From Thalassospira xianhensis MCCC 1A02616 (GTDB lineage Bacteria; Pseudomonadota; Alphaproteobacteria; Rhodospirillales; Thalassospiraceae), in the NCBI RefSeq assembly GCF_003326475.1, contig NZ_JPWA01000007.1:62001-126000 (forward strand): 64,000 nucleotides of DNA. The letters are read 5' to 3'. Made by a program: the position numbers and the translations under genes. Numbering within the stretch: position 1 is the first letter of the stretch; every line of letters starts with the position of its first letter. The notes under the pieces were generated by a model, which was given only the letters and a program-made list of their open reading frames with translations, had not been told where the DNA came from and did not search any database. Positions 54,325 through 62,820 of this stretch are shown here, in pieces.

Positions 54325-55308
54325 CTAGTTTCTGGACCGAAGGCCCAGCTTGGCAGCAAGGCGTGACGCGTTGAACTCGCCAACAATGCCGCGGCGGAAC
54401 ACCAACACACAGACAATGAAGATCAGGCCGGTAAGCACTGTTACCGGGAAGCCGGTTGTTGAAAGGTAGTTCTGTACGGTCACAACAAAAGCCGCACCGA
54501 AGATCGGACCAAAGATCGTTCCGATCCCGCCAAGCAGTGTCATCAGGATGACTTCGCCTGACATTTGCCAGGCCACATCGGTAAGGGTGGCAAACTGGAA
54601 CACCAGTGCCTTTAGTCCACCAGCAAGACCGGCCAAGGCAGCCGACATGACAAAGGCGGCAAGCTTGTACAGATTGACCGAATAGCCCAGCGAAATTGCC
54701 CGGTTCTCATTTTCCCGAATGGATCGCAGGATCATGCCAAATGGGGAGTGCACAATTCTCCAGACCATGAAAACGCCAATTGCGAAGACTGCCAGAACAA
54801 AGAAATACATATTCAAAGGTTGGCTTAGATCTATAAAGCCAAGAAGATGTCCGCGCGGTACCCCTTGCAAGCCATCTTCACCTTTGGTGAATTCCGATTG
54901 CAGGCAGAAGAAAAAGAACATCTGCGATAGGGCGAGTGTAATCATGGCAAAATAGATGCCCTGACGCCGGATGGCGAAAAATCCGATGATCAGCCCCATG
55001 AAGGCGGCGCCGACAACGCCCAGAAGAATTCCGGCCTCGGGCGGAAATCCCCATTCCTTGACGGCATGAGCAGTGAAATAGGCCGCTCCGCCAAAAAAGG
55101 CTGCATGGCCAAACGACAGCAGACCCGTAAAGCCCAAAAGCAGGTTGAAGGCACTGGCAAACAGGGCAAAACACAGGACCTTCATCAGGAAAACCGGATA
55201 AAGGACGAAGGGTGCAATCACAAGGCCGATGATCAATACAGAGAGCAGGGCAAGCTGTATCCGGTGCGCCGATTGGCGGGTTTCCGGTGTCATTGTTATT
55301 TCTGTCAT
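54325..55308 (-). CDS. livM: Branched-chain-type ABC permease LivM
   Basis: 327 residues from ATG 55308; ATG 55317 is possible but would overlap livH. Multi-span permease with ASAFNLLLGFTGLLSFGHAAFFG near the N-terminus and SIRENENRAISLGYSVNLYKLAAFVMSAALAGLAGGL. Works with LivH as the channel of a HAAT-family ABC system. Confidence 0.93.
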   Translation of the reverse strand: MTEITMTPETRQSAHRIQLALLSVLIIGLVIAPFVLYPVFLMKVLCFALFASAFNLLLGFTGLLSFGHAAFFGGAAYFTAHAVKEWGFPPEAGILLGVVGAAFMGLIIGFFAIRRQGIYFAMITLALSQMFFFFCLQSEFTKGEDGLQGVPRGHLLGFIDLSQPLNMYFFVLAVFAIGVFMVWRIVHSPFGMILRSIRENENRAISLGYSVNLYKLAAFVMSAALAGLAGGLKALVFQFATLTDVAWQMSGEVILMTLLGGIGTIFGPIFGAAFVVTVQNYLSTTGFPVTVLTGLIFIVCVLVFRRGIVGEFNASRLAAKLGLRSRN

Positions 55309-55309
55309 A

Positions 55310-56191
55310 TCACGCATCCCGACCAAACAGACCCGCAGGCCGGACCAAAAGAACGATAGCCATGATTACGAAAATCACGATGTTCGAGGCTTCGGGGTAA
55401 AAGACCTTGGTCAACCCTTCGAGAATGCCAAGCATATAGCCCGTAACAATCGCCCCCATGATCGATCCCATCCCACCGACAACCACGATGGCGAACACCA
55501 CAATGATCAAGTTTGATCCCATCAGCGGGCTGACCTGATAGATCGGTGCGGCCATGATTCCGGCCAGCGCGGCCAGACCGGCACCCAGTCCGTATGTCAG
55601 AGTCAGAAGGAATGGCACATTGACACCAAACGACTGGACCAGTGTCGGATTTTCAGTCGCGGCGCGCAAATAGGCACCGAGCTTGGTCTTTTCGATCAGA
55701 AGCCACGTGCCGATACAGACAATCAACGATGCGACGACCACCCAGCCACGATAAATCGGCAAATACATAAAGCCGAGATTAACCCCGCCGGAAAGCAGGG
55801 CGGGGGTGGCATAGGGTTGACCGGAAGTACCGTAAAAATACCGGAAGCCACCCTCGATCACCAGAGCCAGGCCAAAGGTGAACAACAGCCCGTACAGATG
55901 ATCCAGATTATAAAGACGACGCAAGGCAAAGCGTTCGATCACAATGCCGGTAATGCCGACAATGACCGGTGCTAGCAACAATGCCAGCCAGTAATTTACT
56001 CCAATCCATGACAGCAACAGGAAGCCGACAAAGGCTCCCATCATGTATTGGGCGCCATGTGCGAAGTTGATCACGCGAAGAAGGCCGAAAATGATCGCCA
56101 GACCCAGACTAAGCATTGCATAGAAGGATCCGTTGATCAGACCGATCAGAAGTTGGCCGAGAAACGCCTGAATCGGGATTCCAAATATCAT
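55310..56191 (-). CDS. livH: Branched-chain-type ABC permease LivH
   Basis: 293 residues from ATG 56191. Family stretch LIGLINGSFYAMLSLGLAIIFGLLRVINFAHGAQYMMGAF, then ATENPTLVQSFGVNVPFLLTLTYGLGAGLAALAGIM. Sits between livF and livM with a stop/start gap of a few bases. Confidence 0.94.
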   Translation of the reverse strand: MIFGIPIQAFLGQLLIGLINGSFYAMLSLGLAIIFGLLRVINFAHGAQYMMGAFVGFLLLSWIGVNYWLALLLAPVIVGITGIVIERFALRRLYNLDHLYGLLFTFGLALVIEGGFRYFYGTSGQPYATPALLSGGVNLGFMYLPIYRGWVVVASLIVCIGTWLLIEKTKLGAYLRAATENPTLVQSFGVNVPFLLTLTYGLGAGLAALAGIMAAPIYQVSPLMGSNLIIVVFAIVVVGGMGSIMGAIVTGYMLGILEGLTKVFYPEASNIVIFVIMAIVLLVRPAGLFGRDA

Positions 56192-56201
56192 AGTCACGGC
56201 G

Positions 56202-56912
56202 CTATACCCCCAGAACTTCGTGCAAGGTGTCCATTCTGGCGGGCAGTTCCGCCACATCGAAACCTTCTGTCACCACGCCGTGATCCATGATGTAGAACCT
56301 GTCGGCAATTTTGCTGGCAAACCGGAAATTCTGTTCGACAAGCAAGATGGTCATTCCGCGCTGTTTAAGGGTTTGCAGAACCTCGCCAATACGCTGGACG
56401 ATAACCGGGGCAAGGCCTTCGGTCGGTTCGTCGAGCAATAGCATCTTGACCCCGGTACGCAGCATGCGGGCCATGGCAAGCATTTGCTGCTCGCCACCGG
56501 ACAACTTGGTTCCCTGACTGTTGCGCCTCTCCAAAAGGTTGGGAAACAGATCATAAATTTCATCGACGGACATGCCGTTCGGTGAAACGACAGGCGGCAG
56601 CGTGAGGTTTTCCTCGACGCTGAGGGTTGCGAAAATCCCGCGTTCTTCGGGAACAAACCCAATCCCAGCCCGTGCAGTGTGATGCAGCGGCCGGTTCATA
56701 AGGTCCTTGCCGTCAAATTCGATTGTGCCGGTGCGTTTGCGTAAAATGCCCATGATGGAACGCAGGGTCGTGGTTTTGCCCATGCCGTTACGGCCAAGGA
56801 TGGTAACCGTTTCACCTTCGCAAACTTCAAGGTTCACACCATGCAGAATGTGGCTTTCATCGTACCACGCATTCAGGTCCTGCACGGAAAGAAGTGGTTT
56901 TCTGTCAGTCAT
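56202..56912 (-). CDS. livF: Branched-chain-type ABC ATPase LivF
   Basis: 236 residues from ATG 56912. Walker A GRNGMGKTT, signature LSGGEQQ, Walker B LLLDEPTEG and VEQN switch, as is typical of LivF. The start overlaps the livG stop by 8 bases (ATGACTGA). Confidence 0.95.
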   Translation of the reverse strand: MTDRKPLLSVQDLNAWYDESHILHGVNLEVCEGETVTILGRNGMGKTTTLRSIMGILRKRTGTIEFDGKDLMNRPLHHTARAGIGFVPEERGIFATLSVEENLTLPPVVSPNGMSVDEIYDLFPNLLERRNSQGTKLSGGEQQMLAMARMLRTGVKMLLLDEPTEGLAPVIVQRIGEVLQTLKQRGMTILLVEQNFRFASKIADRFYIMDHGVVTEGFDVAELPARMDTLHEVLGV

Positions 56913-57708
56913 GATCCGTCCCCATGTAGGCGACCTTGACGCGTTCGTCGTTGCTGACGGTGGCATAGTCGCCTTCCGCCAGAATTTCGCCGCGTTGCAG
57001 AACGGTGATGTGATCGCACAGATCGGCGACAACCTTAAGGTTGTGTTCAACCATCAGAACCGCTCGCGTTTTGGCGACTTCGCGAATGAGTTCGGCAACC
57101 ATCCCGACGTCTTCGCCACCCATGCCGGCCATCGGTTCGTCCAGCAGCAGAACCTTTGGATCCAGCGCCAGTGTCGTGGCAATTTCAAGCACACGCTTGC
57201 GGCCATAGGAAAGGTCTGCGGCCTGGCTGTCGTACTCGTTCTCGAGCCCGACAGACGTCAAAAGTTCCATCGCACGATCATTGAGAACATCAAGCCTGCC
57301 AAGCGGCAGCCAGAACTGTACTGCCAGATTGCCAGGACGTTGCAGTGCGATGCGGATATTTTCCAGAACTGTAAGATGGGGGAAAACAGCCGATATCTGG
57401 AATGAACGTACCAGTCCCATACGCGCCACACGGGCGGGGGCCATATTTGTAATATCATGATCCAGCAGGGTGATTTTTCCGCTGGTCGGTTGCAGGAATT
57501 TCGTCAGAAGATTGAAAACGGTGGTTTTGCCTGCGCCATTCGGACCGATCAGCGCATGCACCTTGGCGTGATAAACGTCAAGATTGACGTTATTGACTGC
57601 GGTAAAGCCGCCAAAATCGCGACGGAGGTCACGAGCGGTAAGGACCACTCGTGACGCCGCCGGATTTTGATGGTTACCGGGTTTTTCGTTAACTCCGGTC
57701 GCCGTCAT
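56905..57708 (-). CDS. livG: Branched-chain-type ABC ATPase LivG
   Basis: 267 residues from ATG 57708. Walker A GPNGAGKTT, the LivG motif VRSFQISAVFPHLTVLENI, signature LSYGRKR in place of LSGGQ, Walker B VLLLDEPMAGMG and VEHN. The signature variant is common in LivG proteins. Four bases after livK. Confidence 0.94.
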   Translation of the reverse strand: MTATGVNEKPGNHQNPAASRVVLTARDLRRDFGGFTAVNNVNLDVYHAKVHALIGPNGAGKTTVFNLLTKFLQPTSGKITLLDHDITNMAPARVARMGLVRSFQISAVFPHLTVLENIRIALQRPGNLAVQFWLPLGRLDVLNDRAMELLTSVGLENEYDSQAADLSYGRKRVLEIATTLALDPKVLLLDEPMAGMGGEDVGMVAELIREVAKTRAVLMVEHNLKVVADLCDHITVLQRGEILAEGDYATVSNDERVKVAYMGTDHD

Positions 57709-57712
57709 GTTC

Positions 57713-58921
57713 TTAGTTCGATGCCAGAGTGCAACCGCTTTCGGCCGGATTAATGAAAGCCTTGTCGCCCGGGACGGTCGCGAGGACATTGTAGTAGTCC
57801 CAGTCGCCAGCCATCTCGTCCGGTTTTTTGACTTCCATCAGATACATGTCATAAATCATGCGGCCATTTGCACCGACCTTGCCGTTCTTGGCAAATACGT
57901 CATTGACCGGCATTTCATGCAGTGCCTTTGCAACCGCTTCGGTTTCGTCTGTGCCAGATTCCTTGACCGCCTTGAGATACTGGAGAACCGCGGAATAGGT
58001 GCCTGCCTGAATCATATTGGGCATACGGCCCGTACGGTCAAAGAAGCGTTGACCGAATTCACGGGTTTCATCGTTACGATCCCAATAGAACCCCTCGGTC
58101 AGCGACAGTCCCTGTGCAGCTTCTGCGCCCAGGCCATGAACCTCGGCAAGGGTGAAGAGCAGGGCAGCAAGGCGCTGGCCACTTTGAACGATGCCGAATT
58201 CGGATGCCTGTTTGATGGCATTGGCCGTATCAAGACCTGCATTGGCCAGACCGATTACTTTCGCACCGGACGCCTGTGCCTGCAGAAGGAATGATGAATA
58301 GTCGGTGGTTGCCAGCGGGTGCCGGACGGAACCAACGACGGAGCCACCGTTTTCTTTGACGAAGTTACCGGTCTGTTCTTCAAGCGAATAGCCAAATGCA
58401 TAATCCGCAGTCAGGAAGAACCAGCTATCACCGCCATTATTTACCAAGGCACCGCCCGTACCGACAGCCAGCGCGTGGGTGTCGTAAGCCCAATGGAACC
58501 CATAGGGCGAACATTGTTCACCGGTAAGGGCCGTGGTGGCCGCACCGGTTACAATATCGATTTTTTTCTTTTCCTTGGAAATGCCCTGAACGGCTAGGGC
58601 GACCGATGAGGTTGTCAGTTCCATGATCGTATCAACCTGATCCTGATCATACCACTGACGGGCAATGTTGGCGGCAACATCGGGTTTGTTCTGATGGTCG
58701 GCGGTAATGACTTCGATCTTCTTGTCAAGAACGGTGCCGCCAAAATCCTCGACGGCCATTTTTGCAGCTTCAAAGGACCAGGTGCCACCAAAATCGGCAT
58801 AGACACCGGACTGATCGTTCAGGATACCAATTTTGACAACATCATCGGAGATTTCGGCATGCGCGGGCAATGCTGCAGCGGCAGCCATTATCGCAACAGA
58901 TGCAATTGCAATCTTCTTCAT
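57713..58921 (-). CDS. ABC transporter substrate-binding protein (LivK type)
   Basis: 402 residues. Signal peptide (MKKIAIASVAIMAAAAALPAHA) and a type I periplasmic binding fold (DVVKIGILNDQSGVYADFGG, FFLTADYAFGYSLEEQTGNFV, RMIYDMYLMEVKKPDEM). This sub-group is often linked to aromatic, alcohol or amide compounds rather than leucine itself, and the GMC gene in the operon agrees with that. AGGAACC lies just before the ATG. First gene of the operon. Confidence 0.92.
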   Translation of the reverse strand: MKKIAIASVAIMAAAAALPAHAEISDDVVKIGILNDQSGVYADFGGTWSFEAAKMAVEDFGGTVLDKKIEVITADHQNKPDVAANIARQWYDQDQVDTIMELTTSSVALAVQGISKEKKKIDIVTGAATTALTGEQCSPYGFHWAYDTHALAVGTGGALVNNGGDSWFFLTADYAFGYSLEEQTGNFVKENGGSVVGSVRHPLATTDYSSFLLQAQASGAKVIGLANAGLDTANAIKQASEFGIVQSGQRLAALLFTLAEVHGLGAEAAQGLSLTEGFYWDRNDETREFGQRFFDRTGRMPNMIQAGTYSAVLQYLKAVKESGTDETEAVAKALHEMPVNDVFAKNGKVGANGRMIYDMYLMEVKKPDEMAGDWDYYNVLATVPGDKAFINPAESGCTLASN

Positions 58922-59055
58922 CTAGGTTCCTCCCTGATGGAACTATGTTTTTCGGTATGCCTGCTGGCAAACCAGACGACGCTTCCGGGCCGCATGTTAA
59001 CCGTTGTTACAGACCGGATGATTGAGGTGTGCCTTGATTGCACATTTTTGTTATA

Positions 59056-59084
59056 TTAATCGGCCTTGCAATTTGTCCGATTAA
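59056..59084. other. Inverted repeat upstream of the liv operon
   Basis: TTAATCGG (59056-59063) and CCGATTAA (59077-59084) pair perfectly over 8 bp around a 13-nt spacer in the 296-bp divergent region. It may be an operator for livK expression. Confidence 0.4.
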
Positions 59085-59178
59085 GTATCTGAAAAAGAAC
59101 GATTCATTTCTGATTCTATTCTTGTATTCAGGACCATAGCTTACGCTAACATTGACGAAAACCCGGTCAAATATATAA

Positions 59179-59201
59179 TTTTGGACAATGCTTGTACAAA
59201 A
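59179..59201. promoter_or_regulatory. Candidate LysR operator before the liv-linked regulator
   Basis: TTTTGGACAA-TGC-TTGTACAAAA: 9 of 10 arm positions match. It lies 17 bp before the LysR start and fits a LysR binding box. Confidence 0.55.
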
Positions 59202-59217
59202 ATGAACAGGAAGGTGG

Positions 59218-60132
59218 ATGCGCCAGTTCCCTTGGGATGATTTACAGTATTTCCTTGCCGTCGCCCAGGAAGGCAAGCTTTCCTCGGCGGCACGGCGATT
59301 GCGAACCAGCCATGTGACGGTTGCCCGACGGATTGAGAGGCTTGAACAGGGGATCGGGGCAAAATTGTTTCAGCGCAGTCCGACAGGTTATACATTGACG
59401 CCGATGGGGCAAAGGCTGATGGAGCCAGCCCAGGCAATGGCGCTTGAAGCGGACAAAATGCTTAGTGTGGTCGGGGATGGTGCTTTACCGCTAAGCGGGG
59501 TGATCCGGCTAAGTGTTCCTGAAGGTTATGGCAACTTTTTCATAGCTGAAAAGCTGCCTCATTTTGCCAGTCAGTACCCGAACCTGACCATCGAGATGGT
59601 CAATATCCAGCAGATTGTTTCGTTATCGCGGCGCGAGGCGGATGTCTCGGTTTCGCTCAGTACGCCAAAGGCCGGTTCTTATCACTTCGAGAAGATTTCC
59701 AGTTACATCCTTTATGTCTATGCATCGCGCGATTATCTTGCCCGTAATCGGGCTATCAAACAGCGCGAGGACCTCGCGGGGCACCCCTTTATCGGTTATA
59801 TCGAAGACATGATTTTTACCCCGGAACTCAACTATCTGGGGGAAATTATTCCGGGGCTAAGACCGTCTTATCAGACATCCAGTGTTTTTGCGCAGCTTAA
59901 AGCCTGCCGTGCAGGTTACGGGCTGTGTGTACTGCCTTATTATATGGGGGCAATGTTTGAGGATTTGGTCGCCGTGATGCCCCGGATTATTCCAATTCAT
60001 CGCGATTACTGGCTTGTTTGTCATAATGACATGATAGATGCCGCACGTATCCGGCCGCTGATTGAATTCATTCGCCGGGAAACTACCGCGGCACGAGAAT
60101 GGTTTAACGGGTTTCCCAAGCAATTTGTCTGA
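59218..60132 (+). CDS. LysR-family transcriptional regulator
   Basis: 304 residues. Helix-turn-helix GKLSSAARRLRTSHVTVARRIERLEQGIGAKLFQR, then the sensor domain. Its sequence style (WDDLQYFLAVAQEGKLSSAARRL) is that of the LysR branch with short, strongly kept N-termini. AGGAAGG lies before ATG 59218. Divergent from livKGFHM plus GMC and probably controls it. Confidence 0.9.
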   Translation: MRQFPWDDLQYFLAVAQEGKLSSAARRLRTSHVTVARRIERLEQGIGAKLFQRSPTGYTLTPMGQRLMEPAQAMALEADKMLSVVGDGALPLSGVIRLSVPEGYGNFFIAEKLPHFASQYPNLTIEMVNIQQIVSLSRREADVSVSLSTPKAGSYHFEKISSYILYVYASRDYLARNRAIKQREDLAGHPFIGYIEDMIFTPELNYLGEIIPGLRPSYQTSSVFAQLKACRAGYGLCVLPYYMGAMFEDLVAVMPRIIPIHRDYWLVCHNDMIDAARIRPLIEFIRRETTAAREWFNGFPKQFV

Positions 60133-60214
60133 GCATTGAATGACAGGAAATCCATTTGACCATGATTGTGACAAGGCTTGCATCTTGTTGTCATTAGCGT
60201 CATTTTGATCGATA

Positions 60215-60243
60215 ACGAAAATTAACAATCAAAGACGAAAATT
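60215..60243 (+). promoter_or_regulatory. Direct repeats before the DeoR-type gene
   Basis: ACGAAAATT occurs at 60215-60223 and 60235-60243, two helical turns (20 bp) apart, directly upstream of the regulator. GlpR/DeoR-type repressors often bind CGAAA repeats, so self-control is likely. Confidence 0.45.
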
Positions 60244-60262
60244 CAGGGCGGAAGGAAGCAAC

Positions 60263-61027
60263 ATGGGCAAGCTTGATCGGCGGCGTCGCGAAATACTTGA
60301 ACTGGTCGCGGCGAACAGTTTCATGACGATTGATACATTGGCCGATCATTTTGCCGTTACCCCTCAGACCATTCGACGTGATATCAACGAAATGGCGGAA
60401 GAAGGCCTTGTAGCGCGTTATCATGGCGGGGCGGCCAGCCTTTCGACCACAGAAAACACCGCCTATACGGACCGTCAGGTTCTTAACCTTGGCAGCAAGC
60501 GCGAAATTGCCAAGCTGGTGGCACAGCATATCCCCGAAGGGGCGTCGATCTTCATCAATATCGGGACGACGAATGAAGAAGTTGCGCGCGCATTATCGTC
60601 CCACAAGAGCCTGAAAATCATCACCAACAACCTGCATGTTGCGCAGATTTGTGCCGCCAATCCGGGGTTTGAGGTGATCATCGCAGGTGGTGTTGTTCGC
60701 CAGCGCGATTTTGGTGTGATCGGCGAGGCGACCATTGATTTTATCAACCAGTTCAAGGTGGATTACGCGATTGTCGGGATTTCGGGCGTTGACGAAGACG
60801 GCAGCCTGATGGATTTCGATTATCGCGAAGTCCGGGTGGCGCGTGCGATCATTTCCAATGCGCGCCAGACATTCCTGTGTACCGATGCATCGAAATTCGG
60901 GCGGCGTGCGATGGTTCGGCTGGGGCATCTGTCGGAAATTGATGCTCTGTTTACCGACCGTCATCCCGGCCCGGTTTGGGCAGATGTCATCCGTGAAGCA
61001 GATGTGTCGGTTTATACCGCCAACTGA
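60263..61027 (+). CDS. DeoR/GlpR-family transcriptional repressor
   Basis: 254 residues. N-terminal DeoR helix-turn-helix (RRREILELVAANSFMTIDTLADHFAVTPQTIRRDINEMAEEGLVARYHGGA) and a DeoR sensor domain (IFINIGTTNEEVARAL, IIAGGVVRQRDFGVIGEAT, ISGVDEDGSLMDFDYREVRVARAI, LCTDASKFGRRAMVR). The type matches GlpR, which responds to glycerol-3-phosphate. No glycerol genes are near, so its targets may lie elsewhere. Confidence 0.92.
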   Translation: MGKLDRRRREILELVAANSFMTIDTLADHFAVTPQTIRRDINEMAEEGLVARYHGGAASLSTTENTAYTDRQVLNLGSKREIAKLVAQHIPEGASIFINIGTTNEEVARALSSHKSLKIITNNLHVAQICAANPGFEVIIAGGVVRQRDFGVIGEATIDFINQFKVDYAIVGISGVDEDGSLMDFDYREVRVARAIISNARQTFLCTDASKFGRRAMVRLGHLSEIDALFTDRHPGPVWADVIREADVSVYTAN

Positions 61028-61044
61028 TTGGCAAGAATGGGTGA

Positions 61045-61869
61045 TCAGGCGACCATGTGGTCGCCACGCTTGCCCATCCGCATGGTAATCGGACCCTGTG
61101 ACGACCCATTGAGCATCTGGGTCAGGTGCTCATTATGGGCCGCGTCAATCTTAGTGGTTGGACCAGACCAGTAAACTTTGCCGCCATGCATCATCACGAG
61201 GTTTGCGTACCGCGTGCGCGCGATTTGCATGTCATTGGTGATGGTTATGACAGTAGTGCCGCGCTGGGTTGCGATCTTGCTGATCATGAGTTCGATATGG
61301 TTTGACAGAACCGGATCAAGGCCTGCGGTAGGGTTATCAAGCAGCAGGATTTCCGGGTCGGTTGAAATGGCGCGTGCAATGCCAACACGTTTCTGCATGC
61401 CGCCAGACAGATCACCAGGCGACAGAAAGGCACTGTCTTCGGACAGGCCGACATGGCCGAGCAATTCGATGGCATGGTCTTTCGCGGCCTTGCGTGTCAG
61501 TGTCCCACGCTCGATCTGACGGAAACAGATATTTTCCCAAACCTTCATGCTGTCAAACAGGGCGTTCTGCTGAAACAGCATACCGATCCGTTCTGCCCAT
61601 TGTTTGCGGGCCGGGGAGCTGGTCTGGCTGACATCATCGCCACCCAGCATGATTTTGCCGCCATCCGCGCCGTGAAGGCCGACGATGCATTTCATCAACA
61701 CGCTTTTGCCCGCAGCCGACGGTCCGATGACCGCCATGGTTTCCCCCTTGCCAAGCGACAGGCTGACATCATCAAGTGCGGTGTTGGGGCCGAACTTTTT
61801 GGTCAGGGACTGGACCGTGATGAAGCCCAATGTCGTGTCAGTGGATGCAGGTGCGGAAGGCGTGGTCAT
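61045..61869 (-). CDS. Orphan MlaF-like ABC ATPase with altered catalytic residues
   Basis: 274 residues. Walker A GPSAAGKS (49-56), MlaF-like Q-loop LFQQNALFDSMKVWENI, and signature LSGGMQK (154-160) are normal. Walker B reads LLLDNPTAGLDP, so the catalytic Glu is Asn179, and the switch region reads ITNDM, so the His is Asn212. Both changes are clear in the DNA (AAC and AAT). It therefore may bind ATP but hydrolyse it poorly. No MCE or permease gene lies beside it, and a strong terminator separates it from aapP. It ends 17 bp from the convergent DeoR-type gene. Confidence 0.88.
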   Translation of the reverse strand: MTTPSAPASTDTTLGFITVQSLTKKFGPNTALDDVSLSLGKGETMAVIGPSAAGKSVLMKCIVGLHGADGGKIMLGGDDVSQTSSPARKQWAERIGMLFQQNALFDSMKVWENICFRQIERGTLTRKAAKDHAIELLGHVGLSEDSAFLSPGDLSGGMQKRVGIARAISTDPEILLLDNPTAGLDPVLSNHIELMISKIATQRGTTVITITNDMQIARTRYANLVMMHGGKVYWSGPTTKIDAAHNEHLTQMLNGSSQGPITMRMGKRGDHMVA

Positions 61870-61942
61870 GAAGATGTTTATCCATTGCTGTTTGCCCGCC
61901 GATCTTCGGCATTTGACGGGCAGGGGGCAAGTCCGAAATTTA

Positions 61943-61975
61943 CAAAAAAGAAAACGGCCCCGTTTGGGGCCGTTT
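61943..61975 (-). terminator. Terminator after aapP
   Basis: On the minus strand AAACGGCCCC-AAAC-GGGGCCGTTT is followed by TCTTTTTT. It ends the aap operon. Confidence 0.93.
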
Positions 61976-62013
61976 CCGGTACGTCATAAGCGGAAATCCG
62001 CAATGCGTTTTGA

Positions 62014-62802
62014 TTAATGCGACAGGATCTGGCTGAGGAACAGCTTGGTCCGTTCGCTTTTGGGGTTCGCAAAGAATTCCTGCGGACCTGCCATTTCAAC
62101 GATTTCACCAGCATCCATGAACACGACGCGGTCGGCGACCTCTTTGGCGAAGCCCATTTCGTGGGTGACGCAAAGCATGGTCATACCTTCCTTGGCGAGT
62201 TCGACCATAACGTCGAGCACTTCCTTGACCATTTCTGGGTCGAGCGCCGAGGTCGGTTCATCGAACAGCATGATTTTCGGTTGCATGCAGAGCGAGCGGG
62301 CAATTGCCACACGCTGCTGCTGACCACCGGAAAGCTGGCCCGGGAATTTGTGGGCCTGTTCGGCAATCCGAACGCGCTGCAGATAATGCATCGCCAGATC
62401 GATGGCTTCTTTCTTGGGCATCTTGCGAACCCAGATCGGTGCCAGCGTCAGGTTTTCCAGCACGGTCATGTGCGGGAAAAGGTTGAAGTGCTGGAACACC
62501 ATGCAGACTTCGCGGCGAACGGCTTCAATGTTTTTAACATCGTCGCCAAGCAGAATGCCATCGACGGTGATTTCACCGCTCTGATAGGTCTCAAGACGGT
62601 TGAGCGTACGGATCAGGGTCGATTTGCCCGAACCGGACGGACCGCAGATAACGATACGCTCGCCCTTGCGGACATGCAGATCAATATCCTTGAGAACATG
62701 GAAGTTGCCATACCATTTGTTGGCTTTGCTGACGGTAATCACTTCCTCGTTAGACGGAGGAGGGACAACGCCATTGGTGGTTTGTGCTTCTGTAGCTGTC
62801 AT
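62014..62802 (-). CDS. aapP: General amino acid ABC transporter ATPase AapP
   Basis: 262 residues. Walker [11 protein letters not shown]-loop [18 protein letters not shown], signature LSGGQQQR, Walker [13 protein letters not shown] and the normal THEMGFA switch. GlnQ/AapP type. It powers uptake of polar amino acids by the Aap system. Confidence 0.95.
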   Translation of the reverse strand: MTATEAQTTNGVVPPPSNEEVITVSKANKWYGNFHVLKDIDLHVRKGERIVICGPSGSGKSTLIRTLNRLETYQSGEITVDGILLGDDVKNIEAVRREVCMVFQHFNLFPHMTVLENLTLAPIWVRKMPKKEAIDLAMHYLQRVRIAEQAHKFPGQLSGGQQQRVAIARSLCMQPKIMLFDEPTSALDPEMVKEVLDVMVELAKEGMTMLCVTHEMGFAKEVADRVVFMDAGEIVEMAGPQEFFANPKSERTKLFLSQILSH

Positions 62803-62820
62803 TGTTTTTTTCCTCTCTCC

